From JAPPOI01 sp028818055 (GTDB taxonomy: Bacteria > Pseudomonadota > Alphaproteobacteria > Rhodobacterales > Rhodobacteraceae), in NCBI GenBank assembly GCA_965267405.1, contig OZ253954.1, positions 2,356,001 to 2,420,000 of the forward strand: a stretch of DNA of 64,000 nt, read 5' to 3'. The stretch's first letter is position 1; every line of letters begins with the position of its first letter. A program made the translations under genes and the position numbers. The notes below the pieces were generated by a model, which searched no databases, was not told the DNA's origin, and worked only from the letters and a program-made list of their open reading frames with translations. Shown piece by piece: positions 53,807 to 61,467 of the stretch.

Positions 53807-55159
53807 TTACTCGGACATGCGAAACTGGAAGTACTGTGACAACGTTACGTAGTCTTCATCGCTGATGTTGTCGCTCTGGATGACCAAGCGACTGCTTTCA
53901 GAGACCCCGCTCGTTGGGTCAGCGGTCGCCATGCTCTGTAGGAGTTGAATTATTTGATCGTCAGTAGTTGGTTTCGGCTGTTGAGAAACGTTTGCGCCTT
54001 GATCCATTTGTTGCTGGAGCAAAATGAGTGCGCTGTGTGCGTCCAAACCAATCTCAGTGATCAAATAGTCGAGCTTTGAGGAGAATGATGTGCCTACTTT
54101 GTATTCAGTGGATGGAGACGGGTGCCCAGCCACGACGTTTGTGGTGGTGTGGCTCGGTTCTACTTGAGGTTGGTTCCGACCCAACAATTCTGCAATTTGT
54201 GACACCGTGAATGAGGAGTCTGGAGTGGTTGCTGTTTTTGGGGGAGCCACCGCAGCAAAGGAGCTCGTCACAGTGTTTGTTATTTGCTCTGTGGATTCGA
54301 GATCTGACGGTGTATCATTTGCCTGGTTGAGCAAACGGCTTGAATCTTGCGTCAAGATTTCCCGTATTTCGCCCAGTTCAGTCCGAACTCGCGCGAATTC
54401 CTGTTGGACTTCTGCTTTTGGAGCAGAGATTTCGCGTTGAAAGACCGGGAGATTTTGAGGTTGTTGCATCGGCGATTGCCAGTTTGCATTCTGAGTAATC
54501 GTGGTTGGTTGAGTATTGCTGTTGGGGACCGGCCAATTTGCGGGCAGGACGCTGTAGTCCTGGTTGGCTTCCAGCCATCGAAGATAAGCGACCACTGCGG
54601 TAAATCCCGTAAGTGAAACGCGAGCGACTCGATCTTCGCCTCGTCGTACTATCAATTCGCCGCCGCTGCCAAGTAATGTTTCCATTCGGGAGTCTAGCGG
54701 CATGAGAATAGTGTCTGGCAAAGGAATTTCAGTAATTCCCTCGACCAGAAAGAGCTTGTCGCCTTCCAAAAGCCCTTCGATTTTGATTTGGATAAGACCT
54801 TGTCCATCCATCAAAAGTGAAAGGGCCGCTTTGCGACCAATGCATGTTGTTGTTCGTGTCCGGCAAATGACTTCGAAAACGTTACTGTCGAGGCGTGGGT
54901 TTGGGGCAAAGCGAGCGTAACCGTCTGGGTCGAAACGGAAATAAACACCTTCAACAAGACCTTCTTGGAAAGTTGGCCAACCAAACGAACCGCGGATTTC
55001 CTGACGCGCTTCCCTTGCGCCAATCGCGAATGGGATCGCGGTGTTTAAGATGGCGTTTTCGGACGTGAATTGATCACCTGCATCTTGGGCGCCGAGTGGC
55101 GGAGGACAGCCCAAGGACAGGATAACGGGTACAAGCGACAAGACAGGAAATGAACGCAT
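53807..55159 (-). CDS. Secreted protein of unknown function with Gln/Thr-rich C-terminal half
   Basis: 450 residues from ATG 55159, joined to the previous stop by TGATG. The signal peptide ends near LGAQ-DAG. About 25-200 is a folded domain with two cysteines (VFEVICRTRTTTCIGRKAA). About 210-400 is low complexity (Gln, Thr, Ser), with a possible short helix REFARVRTELGEIREIL-like stretch. The C-terminus is YVTLSQYFQFRMSE. Not recognised. Its coupling to a DUF3131-like gene suggests a periplasmic partner in polymer handling. Confidence 0.65.
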   Translation of the reverse strand: MRSFPVLSLVPVILSLGCPPPLGAQDAGDQFTSENAILNTAIPFAIGAREARQEIRGSFGWPTFQEGLVEGVYFRFDPDGYARFAPNPRLDSNVFEVICRTRTTTCIGRKAALSLLMDGQGLIQIKIEGLLEGDKLFLVEGITEIPLPDTILMPLDSRMETLLGSGGELIVRRGEDRVARVSLTGFTAVVAYLRWLEANQDYSVLPANWPVPNSNTQPTTITQNANWQSPMQQPQNLPVFQREISAPKAEVQQEFARVRTELGEIREILTQDSSRLLNQANDTPSDLESTEQITNTVTSSFAAVAPPKTATTPDSSFTVSQIAELLGRNQPQVEPSHTTTNVVAGHPSPSTEYKVGTSFSSKLDYLITEIGLDAHSALILLQQQMDQGANVSQQPKPTTDDQIIQLLQSMATADPTSGVSESSRLVIQSDNISDEDYVTLSQYFQFRMSE

Positions 55160-56847
55160 CAGTACTGAGCCTCTGTTTGAGTTGAATGACGAAGGGCAGG
55201 TAACCAATCTTCTTCTTGTGGCGGGTCCGGGTATTTGCGGCGCTCACGGACATCTTGATCGCGGAATGCAGTGTACCAAACCTCGGTCTCGCCGGTGTAG
55301 GGGGTCAAGATTGTACCCTGAACCTTATGTAGAAGAGACGTGAGGATGATCCCGTTGTTGTTTGCAGTGAAGATTTCAACGCGACCCTGACCTCTTTCGT
55401 ACAGCCCCTCGAACATGCCACGTTCCGGATCATAAAGCTCGATAATCGCCTCATAGAGAACGTCGGTGTATTCAGTTTCCCAAAGTGCCCAAAGTCCAAG
55501 AGCCGCTTTGGCAGCGACAGCTGCATGATCGGGCACATAGTCGCCCCGCGGCGTCACCGTATTCCAGGGGTATCCGTCGGAGAATACAGTGTCGTAGGTA
55601 AAGTAGGGTGGGCCTTTCACATTGTGTTCCGAGCGCGCCGTCATGAAACCGGTACGACGCCACCGATTTTCCTGGACGAGATAGATCCTATCGGCAAACT
55701 CCGCCCGCCATCCGTCGGAATTGAGCCAGTCCGGAGTGCTATCGTCGTGTGGAAGGTCGAACCCAAGTTCGAGACCGTCCTGCAGATATGACTCGGTCAC
55801 AACGTAATTTTGTGAGTGGAATATTCTTGGATCGCGTCCGTCATAGGGCACCGCGATGCCAAAGATCGCAGCCGTTAGGAAAGGTTCTGCCCGGTGGGCA
55901 AGAGTCGGTTTAAAGCCCCATAATGCAAAGCCCTTGGCGGCATACTCTTCATAACCAAGACGACCCTCTTGTGCATAGACTGTGTCGCCTGTTTCCTTGT
56001 CGACATAGGCGCCGAATAGCAGACCTTCTTTGCTGACGATGTTACTGAAGTCCCACTTCAGCAACACGCTGTCGACCGTATTTCCGAGATGTGGGTATCG
56101 GTTCTTGATGATGCGCAACCAAACCAAGAAACGACCGATATCGAGTGCCGAAAAGCCTACTTCGCCGGGTTTGTTGGTATAGTCGACCTTTTCTCCGGTT
56201 TTGGTGTGATAAACCTTATTCGGCATTTCGTTGCGAAATAGGTCCAACCCTTTCACGGTTGTGAGCAGCAGAGTTATGCGACGATCGAGCTCGGGCTTTT
56301 CGATAATGCAAAGCTCGTAGGCCGCAACTACACCGGCCAGATAGGACGCGGTATCCCAAAGGGTCGTCGACGGATAGTTTCCAACTGAATTGGCCAAGCC
56401 AGTTGTTTCCTGGGTGAACTGTTCAAAGTAGTGCCAAGCAACTTTTGCCGCGCGCATTTCGCGCTCGTTCAAGAACCCGCGTCTGGAACGATACTTGCGC
56501 ACGTATTCGTTCCGATTTGTGTATCCGGATGGCACGTCCAAGCCGCGATCAAGCTTGGCGAAGTAATTTGAAGGCATTTCGCACATACGAGGCGGTTTTT
56601 CACGCCGAGCTTCGCCACGGATGCTGCTGGTTGTTGCAGACGGCACGTTCCCACGCATAAGCGCGGGCAGGTCATCAAGATCACCCCCGGCAATAATTGG
56701 ATTAATGTCTTCGTGAGCCAGAAAGACGCCGCGAGCAGTGGTGGCGACAAACCACGCGACCGTTGTCATGAAAATAACGGCGGTACCCAGCCAAAAGACA
56801 CTGATACCTGCGTGTTTTCTGGTTGGTTTACTCCGGGTTTCGGTCAT
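55159..56847 (-). CDS. Membrane-anchored DUF3131-like protein (paralogue 2)
   Basis: 562 residues. N-terminal anchor SVFWLGTAVIFMTTVAWFVA at about 16-36, then a linker and a DUF3131-like domain: VAWHYFEQFTQETTGLANSV, PSTTLWDTASYLAGVVAAYE, GFSALDIGRFLVWLR, GRLGYEEYAAKGFALWG, YDTVFSDGYPWNTV. The same motifs in the same order occur in the gene at 51703, so the two are paralogues. This copy is membrane-tethered and 135 residues longer. First gene of a three-gene operon converging on paralogue 1. Probable glucan-directed role at the inner membrane. Confidence 0.78.
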   Translation of the reverse strand: MTETRSKPTRKHAGISVFWLGTAVIFMTTVAWFVATTARGVFLAHEDINPIIAGGDLDDLPALMRGNVPSATTSSIRGEARREKPPRMCEMPSNYFAKLDRGLDVPSGYTNRNEYVRKYRSRRGFLNEREMRAAKVAWHYFEQFTQETTGLANSVGNYPSTTLWDTASYLAGVVAAYELCIIEKPELDRRITLLLTTVKGLDLFRNEMPNKVYHTKTGEKVDYTNKPGEVGFSALDIGRFLVWLRIIKNRYPHLGNTVDSVLLKWDFSNIVSKEGLLFGAYVDKETGDTVYAQEGRLGYEEYAAKGFALWGFKPTLAHRAEPFLTAAIFGIAVPYDGRDPRIFHSQNYVVTESYLQDGLELGFDLPHDDSTPDWLNSDGWRAEFADRIYLVQENRWRRTGFMTARSEHNVKGPPYFTYDTVFSDGYPWNTVTPRGDYVPDHAAVAAKAALGLWALWETEYTDVLYEAIIELYDPERGMFEGLYERGQGRVEIFTANNNGIILTSLLHKVQGTILTPYTGETEVWYTAFRDQDVRERRKYPDPPQEEDWLPALRHSTQTEAQY

Positions 56848-57008
56848 GATCGCCTGTAGAAATTGCTTTCGTGCAGGCGAATTCGTAGCTGTGTCGAGTT
56901 AATTTTCAGACAAAAGTCCAGTTGAATCGACGCCAAACAATCGCCGTATCAACTTATTTACTTAAATTTTTCAGTAGTTCGCGATACTGGGTCGGCCTTC
57001 GCTGAAAC

Positions 57009-57776
57009 TTAAACGTCTCCAAACAGAACATCCGTTAAGCGCTCCGCTCCTTCCCGCAATATGTCTTGTCGCGACACAATCGTGTCGATCGAAATCCTTT
57101 GGGTCGGTCCGTGAAAGGCCAGGGCGGCGGCAAACTGGCCTTGAGGATCGTAAACTGGCACCGCAATGGCGATCATGCCGTCTATGAACTCTTCTTCGTC
57201 CAAGGCGAACCCGCGCTTGGCAACCTTCGCTAAATCTCCAAGCAAAGACTCCGTGGTCACGTGAGTGTGCTGAGTGTGCCGGGTCAAATTCAATCCATTG
57301 ACGAATGACTTGCGTGCTTTTGGGGGCAGGCTTGCCATGAAAGTCTTTCCACTTGCGGTGCAATGAAACGGAACATTTGAACCGATCGGAAATTGAACGC
57401 GGAACGGCCAATCGGTTTCAACGCGATCAAGATAGCTCATGCCGGTTTCTTCTGGGACAACGAAGTTGACCGTTTCCTGAACTTTTTGCGCCACGTCCTG
57501 AAGTACTTGGCGGCGGGCTATGTGAGATCGCGATGCGTGCAATAACCCCGACGACATCAATCGCGCACGACGAGCGGGAACGAACTTTTTCGAATTCGCA
57601 TGCCTTATAAGAAACCCTTCGGACTCCAAGGTTGCACAAAGGCGCTGCGAAGTCTGTTTGGCCAGCCCAACTTCTCGCCCGATATCTGTAGCCGTCAAAG
57701 GTTTTCCGGCATTTGAAATGACCTCGAGCATGAGCAGCATTCTCAGATTGGTTGGTATGCGATCACTGTCTGCCAA
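57009..57776 (-). CDS. IclR-family transcriptional regulator
   Basis: 255 residues from TTG 57776, with AGGAA about 7 bases upstream. N-terminal winged HTH (LLMLEVISNAGKPLTATDIGREVGLAKQTSQRLC in parts) and a C-terminal effector domain (FPIGSNVPFHCTASGKTFMA, FALDEEEFIDGMIAIAVPVY). It diverges from the GMC-TerC-TRAP genes with 118 bases between, so it is the likely regulator of that cluster. Effector unknown, perhaps the TRAP substrate. Confidence 0.9.
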   Translation of the reverse strand: MADSDRIPTNLRMLLMLEVISNAGKPLTATDIGREVGLAKQTSQRLCATLESEGFLIRHANSKKFVPARRARLMSSGLLHASRSHIARRQVLQDVAQKVQETVNFVVPEETGMSYLDRVETDWPFRVQFPIGSNVPFHCTASGKTFMASLPPKARKSFVNGLNLTRHTQHTHVTTESLLGDLAKVAKRGFALDEEEFIDGMIAIAVPVYDPQGQFAAALAFHGPTQRISIDTIVSRQDILREGAERLTDVLFGDV

Positions 57777-57850
57777 TTATTGGTTCCTAGCTTGCCCGGC
57801 AAAATCTAAGGATTGCGTTTCTCACGAATCACGTTAACGTCTTATTTTAA

Positions 57851-57880
57851 CAAAAACGGGACGAAAAGTCCCAATTTTTG
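57851..57880. promoter_or_regulatory. Imperfect inverted repeat before the GMC gene
   Basis: CAAAAACGGGAC (57851-57862) and GTCCCAATTTTTG (57868-57880) flank GAAAA. The arms pair except for a small internal mismatch. It is 15 bases upstream of the GMC start, and is a candidate IclR operator. Confidence 0.55.
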
Positions 57881-57894
57881 CGAAAAGGGAGGAA

Positions 57895-59496
57895 ATGGAA
57901 GCTGATTTCGTCATTGTTGGCGCGGGTTCCGCTGGTTGTGCTTTGGCCAATCGGCTTTCTGCGGACGGACGTTATCAGGTTATTTTGGTGGAAGCGGGGC
58001 CACGCGACACCAATCCATGGATCCACATTCCCGTTGGCTACTTCAAAACAATGGGGAACCCCGGCACAGATTGGATGTACAAAACGCAGCCCGATGCGGG
58101 GATCGCTGGCCGATCCATTTCTTGGCCGCGCGGGCGCGTTTTGGGCGGTTCAAGCTCAATCAATGGACTGTTGTACGTGCGCGGCCAACCCGAGGACTAT
58201 GATCATTGGGCGCAGCTTGGTAATTCCGGTTGGTCTTGGGACGATGTTCTTCCGTATTTTAAACGCGCAGAAAGCTGGAAGGGTCAGTCCGGAAGCGATG
58301 TGCGCGGATATGATGGCCCTCTTTCAGTTCAGACGTCACGTCTGACAAGAGAAGTTGTCGACAAATGGGTCGATGCCGCTGTCGCTGCGGGTTATCGGCG
58401 TGCCGAGGATTACAACGGCGACGATCAGGAAGGTGTCGGGTACTTTCAGCTGACCATGAAGGGTGGCAGGCGGTGTTCGTCGGCGGTCGCTTATTTGAAG
58501 CCTGCCAAGAACCGCCAGAACCTCGAAATTGTGACAAATGCGCAAACCGAGAAGGTCGTCATTGAAAATGGCCGTGCGACTGGTGTTCGCGTTCGCCTGA
58601 ACGGAGAGTTGAAGACGATAAGTGCCCGCCACGAGGTCATTCTTTCTGCCGGAGCAATTGGGTCGCCTCAAATACTTATGCTTTCTGGCGTCGGTGATGG
58701 CGAAGAACTTCAGGCGAAAAACATTCCCGTCGTCAACGAATTGGGTGGGGTGGGGAAGAACCTGCAGGACCATCTTCAGGCTCGACCGGTATTCAAGACC
58801 GATTTGTCGACGATCAACACCGAGGCGTCGAACATCTTCAAGCAGGCCGGAATGGCGCTTCAATACGCAGTGTCTCAGACTGGCCCGATGACAATGGCTG
58901 CGTCGCTTGGAACCGGGTTCCTGAAAACCGAAGAGCATCTGAAAACGCCTGACATCCAATTCCACATTCAACCTTGGAGCGCTGATAGCCCCGCAGAAGG
59001 CCCGCATAAGTTTTCGGCCTTCACCGCGTCAGTGCTTCAATTGCGCCCAGAAAGCGCCGGGCACCTGGAATTGACGTCGCCTAATATGGACGATCATCCG
59101 GCGATTCATCCGAATTATCTGGCAACGGATACGGATTGCAGAACAATCGTGAACGGCATCAAAATTGCGCGGAAGATTGCACGACACGCGCCTTTGGCGT
59201 CCCATATTACAGAAGAACACGCCCCCGGGGCTGACGTCGCAGACGATGATGATGACGCCATCCTTGATTGGGCGCGCCGGACAAGTGTGACGATCTATCA
59301 CCCAACAGGCACATGCAAAATGGGTAACGACCCGATGTCTGTTGTGGATGCAAAACTACGGGTCAAAGGCATTGACGGGCTCCGTGTGGCGGACTGCTCG
59401 ATCATGCCTCAGATCGTTTCTGGAAATACAAACGCGCCAGCAATCATGATCGGTGAGAAGGCGAGTGACATGGTTTTGGAGGCCGCGCGAGCATGA
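57895..59496 (+). CDS. GMC-family FAD oxidoreductase
   Basis: 533 residues. It opens MEADFVIVGAGSAGCALANRL, the FAD dinucleotide motif. RGRVLGGSSSINGLLYVRGQ is GMC signature 1 and GAIGSPQILMLSGVG signature 2. The catalytic histidine is in YHPTGTCKMG, with SGNTNAPAIMIGEKAS near the end. It oxidises an alcohol to an aldehyde; the family includes choline dehydrogenase, but no betaine aldehyde dehydrogenase is adjacent. It overlaps the TerC gene by 4 bases. Substrate probably linked to the TRAP import system downstream. Confidence 0.88.
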   Translation: MEADFVIVGAGSAGCALANRLSADGRYQVILVEAGPRDTNPWIHIPVGYFKTMGNPGTDWMYKTQPDAGIAGRSISWPRGRVLGGSSSINGLLYVRGQPEDYDHWAQLGNSGWSWDDVLPYFKRAESWKGQSGSDVRGYDGPLSVQTSRLTREVVDKWVDAAVAAGYRRAEDYNGDDQEGVGYFQLTMKGGRRCSSAVAYLKPAKNRQNLEIVTNAQTEKVVIENGRATGVRVRLNGELKTISARHEVILSAGAIGSPQILMLSGVGDGEELQAKNIPVVNELGGVGKNLQDHLQARPVFKTDLSTINTEASNIFKQAGMALQYAVSQTGPMTMAASLGTGFLKTEEHLKTPDIQFHIQPWSADSPAEGPHKFSAFTASVLQLRPESAGHLELTSPNMDDHPAIHPNYLATDTDCRTIVNGIKIARKIARHAPLASHITEEHAPGADVADDDDDAILDWARRTSVTIYHPTGTCKMGNDPMSVVDAKLRVKGIDGLRVADCSIMPQIVSGNTNAPAIMIGEKASDMVLEAARA

Positions 59497-60161
59497 TTGA
59501 TACAGTTGCAGATTTTGGAAAGATCATCATTGCCGACCTGATTTTGTCGGGTGATAACGCTCTGATCATCGGCATGGCTGCCGCGGGTCTTAGCCCAGAA
59601 TTACGCAAAAGGGCGATTTTCTACGGCATGGTCATCGCGGCTTTGCTGCGCATTCTTTTTGCCATCATCGCCACAACCTTGCTGGGCATCCCAGGGCTGT
59701 TGTTTGTTGGTGCGTTGCTGTTGTTCTGGGTGTGTTGGCGGCTCTTTGTGGAAATACGCGAGCACGTCGATGAGAAAGCCGAGGTCGCGATGGAGACCGC
59801 GGAAGATCTAGAAGCAGGGTACACCGGTCCGCCTAGGCGGACGATGAAACAGGCTTTGATATCCATCACTATTGCAGACGTTTCCATGTCGCTGGACAAT
59901 GTTCTGGCGGTGGCAGCTATTGCTGATGGCGATACTGTAATGTTGGTATTCGGGCTGGGCCTGGCCATTTTGTTGATGGCATTTGCTGCCACGATCATCA
60001 TGAAAATACTGACTAAATATCCGTGGATATCTTGGCTGGGCCTTGTTGTACTGTTGTACGTTGCCGGAGAAATGTTTGTTCGTGGGGTCTTTGACGCTCA
60101 ACTTGGCGTCGGTCCCATGCTGGGCCTTATCGAGGGATGGGATATGGGCAAGGGGCACTGA
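59493..60161 (+). CDS. TerC-family membrane protein
   Basis: 222 residues with about seven helices. DLILSGDNALIIGMAAAGL and ITIADVSMSLDNVLAVAAIA carry the paired Asp-Asn motifs of TerC. An acidic cytoplasmic loop lies between (about 85-110). TerC-type proteins export manganese or other metals or support metalation of secreted proteins. Its 4-base overlap with the GMC gene is an odd partnership; a link to metal or flavin-enzyme maturation is speculative. Confidence 0.85.
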   Translation: MIDTVADFGKIIIADLILSGDNALIIGMAAAGLSPELRKRAIFYGMVIAALLRILFAIIATTLLGIPGLLFVGALLLFWVCWRLFVEIREHVDEKAEVAMETAEDLEAGYTGPPRRTMKQALISITIADVSMSLDNVLAVAAIADGDTVMLVFGLGLAILLMAFAATIIMKILTKYPWISWLGLVVLLYVAGEMFVRGVFDAQLGVGPMLGLIEGWDMGKGH

Positions 60162-60188
60162 TCGAGACGATTTTCGGGATCCAAACAC

Positions 60189-60217
60189 CGCTTAGGATCG
60201 AGCCTTCGCCCTAAGCG
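60189..60217 (+). other. Hairpin between TerC and dctP genes
   Basis: CGCTTAGG (60189-60196) pairs with CCTAAGCG (60210-60217) around 13 bases. No T tract follows. It may be an mRNA stabiliser or part of a Rho-type end; dctP likely has its own promoter just beyond. Confidence 0.5.
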
Positions 60218-60258
60218 TCAATAAATTCAGAGGGCATTGGACATAAGGGAGGTAAACC

Positions 60259-61353
60259 ATGTTCAACCTTAAAACCGTAGCGACTGGCGCTCTTGCGTTG
60301 TCGCTAATGGCCAGCTCGGCACTTGCCGAGAAAGTGCTCCGCATTCAGTCGGTTCTTCCGTCGACTGCGGACGAAGTCTTCATGCTGAACGAGTTCGGCA
60401 AAGACGTTGCCGCCCTGACAGGTGGCTCGCTGACAATCGAAGTTCTGCCTGCAGGTGCCGTTGTTGGCCCACGCGACATCATGGACGCGGTTGACGCCGG
60501 TCTTGTTGAAGGCGGCTTTGCTTGGACACACTACTGGGGCGGTAAGCACGTTGCTGCAAACCTCTTTGGTGCACCTGTTGCTGGCGCCGGTGTTGGCCTT
60601 GACAACATCGCATTCCTCAGCTGGTTCCAGTACGGCGGCGGTAAAGAGCTTTATGACCGCCTGTGGGACGAAATGGGCGTGAACGTCAAAGGCTTTATGC
60701 TTCAGCCAGTTGGCCCAGAAGCCCTGGGTTGGTTCCCAGAGCCGATCGCATCCATGGATGACTTCCGTAAAATGCGCTTCCGTGCCCCTCCAGGCATGGT
60801 TGGTGCGGCTTACGCTGACATTGGTGTTCCTGCTGTTGCTATGGGCGGCGGCGACATCCTTCCAGCTCTGGAAAAAGGCACAATCGACGCAGCTGAATGG
60901 TGCTGCCCGAAGCCTGACTCTGTATTTGGCTTCCAGAAAGTTCTGAAGCACTACTATCTGCAGGGTCTGCACCAGGTCACAGTTAACGCCGACATGTACG
61001 TCAATGGCGACTTCTACAACAGCCTGTCCGAGGTTGAGCAGAAGGCACTGGAAGTTGCTGCAAACGCGTCGCTTTCTAAGTCGCTGTCGTACCGTATCTT
61101 CGAAAACGGCAAGGCTCTGAAAGACCTGACCGACAACCACGGCGTTATCCTTGAAGACACGCCAGCTGACTACTTCACCGAATACTCAGCGGCCGCATCC
61201 AAGGCGCTTCAGGCAGCTGCCGACGAGAACGAGTTCTTCGCAGAAGTATGGGCATCTCAGCGTGCGTTCGCTGAAGTGGCTGTTCCTTTCTGGTCGGGTG
61301 CTCAGACTTCGAACGCCAGCTTGGGTCGCGCATTTGCGGACACATTGAAGTAA
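60259..61353 (+). CDS. TRAP transporter substrate-binding protein, TakP/DctP family
   Basis: 364 residues, GGGAGG 6 bases before the ATG. The signal peptide ends near SSALA-EKV. The sequence has the long-form DctP fold: GSLTIEVLPAGAVVGPRDIMDAV, WFQYGGGKELYDRLW, MRFRAPPGMVG, GGGDILPALEKGTIDAAEW. The last matches the 2-oxoacid binder TakP closely, but the CCPKPD that follows differs. It captures an anionic solute for the fused permease downstream. A terminator-like hairpin separates the two. Confidence 0.9.
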   Translation: MFNLKTVATGALALSLMASSALAEKVLRIQSVLPSTADEVFMLNEFGKDVAALTGGSLTIEVLPAGAVVGPRDIMDAVDAGLVEGGFAWTHYWGGKHVAANLFGAPVAGAGVGLDNIAFLSWFQYGGGKELYDRLWDEMGVNVKGFMLQPVGPEALGWFPEPIASMDDFRKMRFRAPPGMVGAAYADIGVPAVAMGGGDILPALEKGTIDAAEWCCPKPDSVFGFQKVLKHYYLQGLHQVTVNADMYVNGDFYNSLSEVEQKALEVAANASLSKSLSYRIFENGKALKDLTDNHGVILEDTPADYFTEYSAAASKALQAAADENEFFAEVWASQRAFAEVAVPFWSGAQTSNASLGRAFADTLK

Positions 61354-61367
61354 GATGAACTTACTGT

Positions 61368-61398
61368 GCAGGGCCCACGGGCCCTGCGCTTCTTTTTC
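61368..61398 (+). terminator. Intercistronic terminator/attenuator after the TRAP binding protein
   Basis: GCAGGGCCC (61368-61376) pairs with GGGCCCTGC (61379-61387), loop AC, followed by GCTTCTTTTTC. It is a GC-rich stem with a T-rich tail 15 bases after the stop. It probably stops most transcripts so that binding protein exceeds permease. Confidence 0.85.
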
Positions 61399-61467
61399 GA
61401 TAAAGGCTAAAGTCTTTTTCCAAAAAGAAGCACCTCGAAAGAGGGCGCAAACGAAAGGGAGAGTGTC

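Noticed and set aside
57895..59496. Choline dehydrogenase betA
   Set aside because: No betaine aldehyde dehydrogenase, BetI or choline transporter is adjacent; IclR-TerC-TRAP context points to another alcohol.
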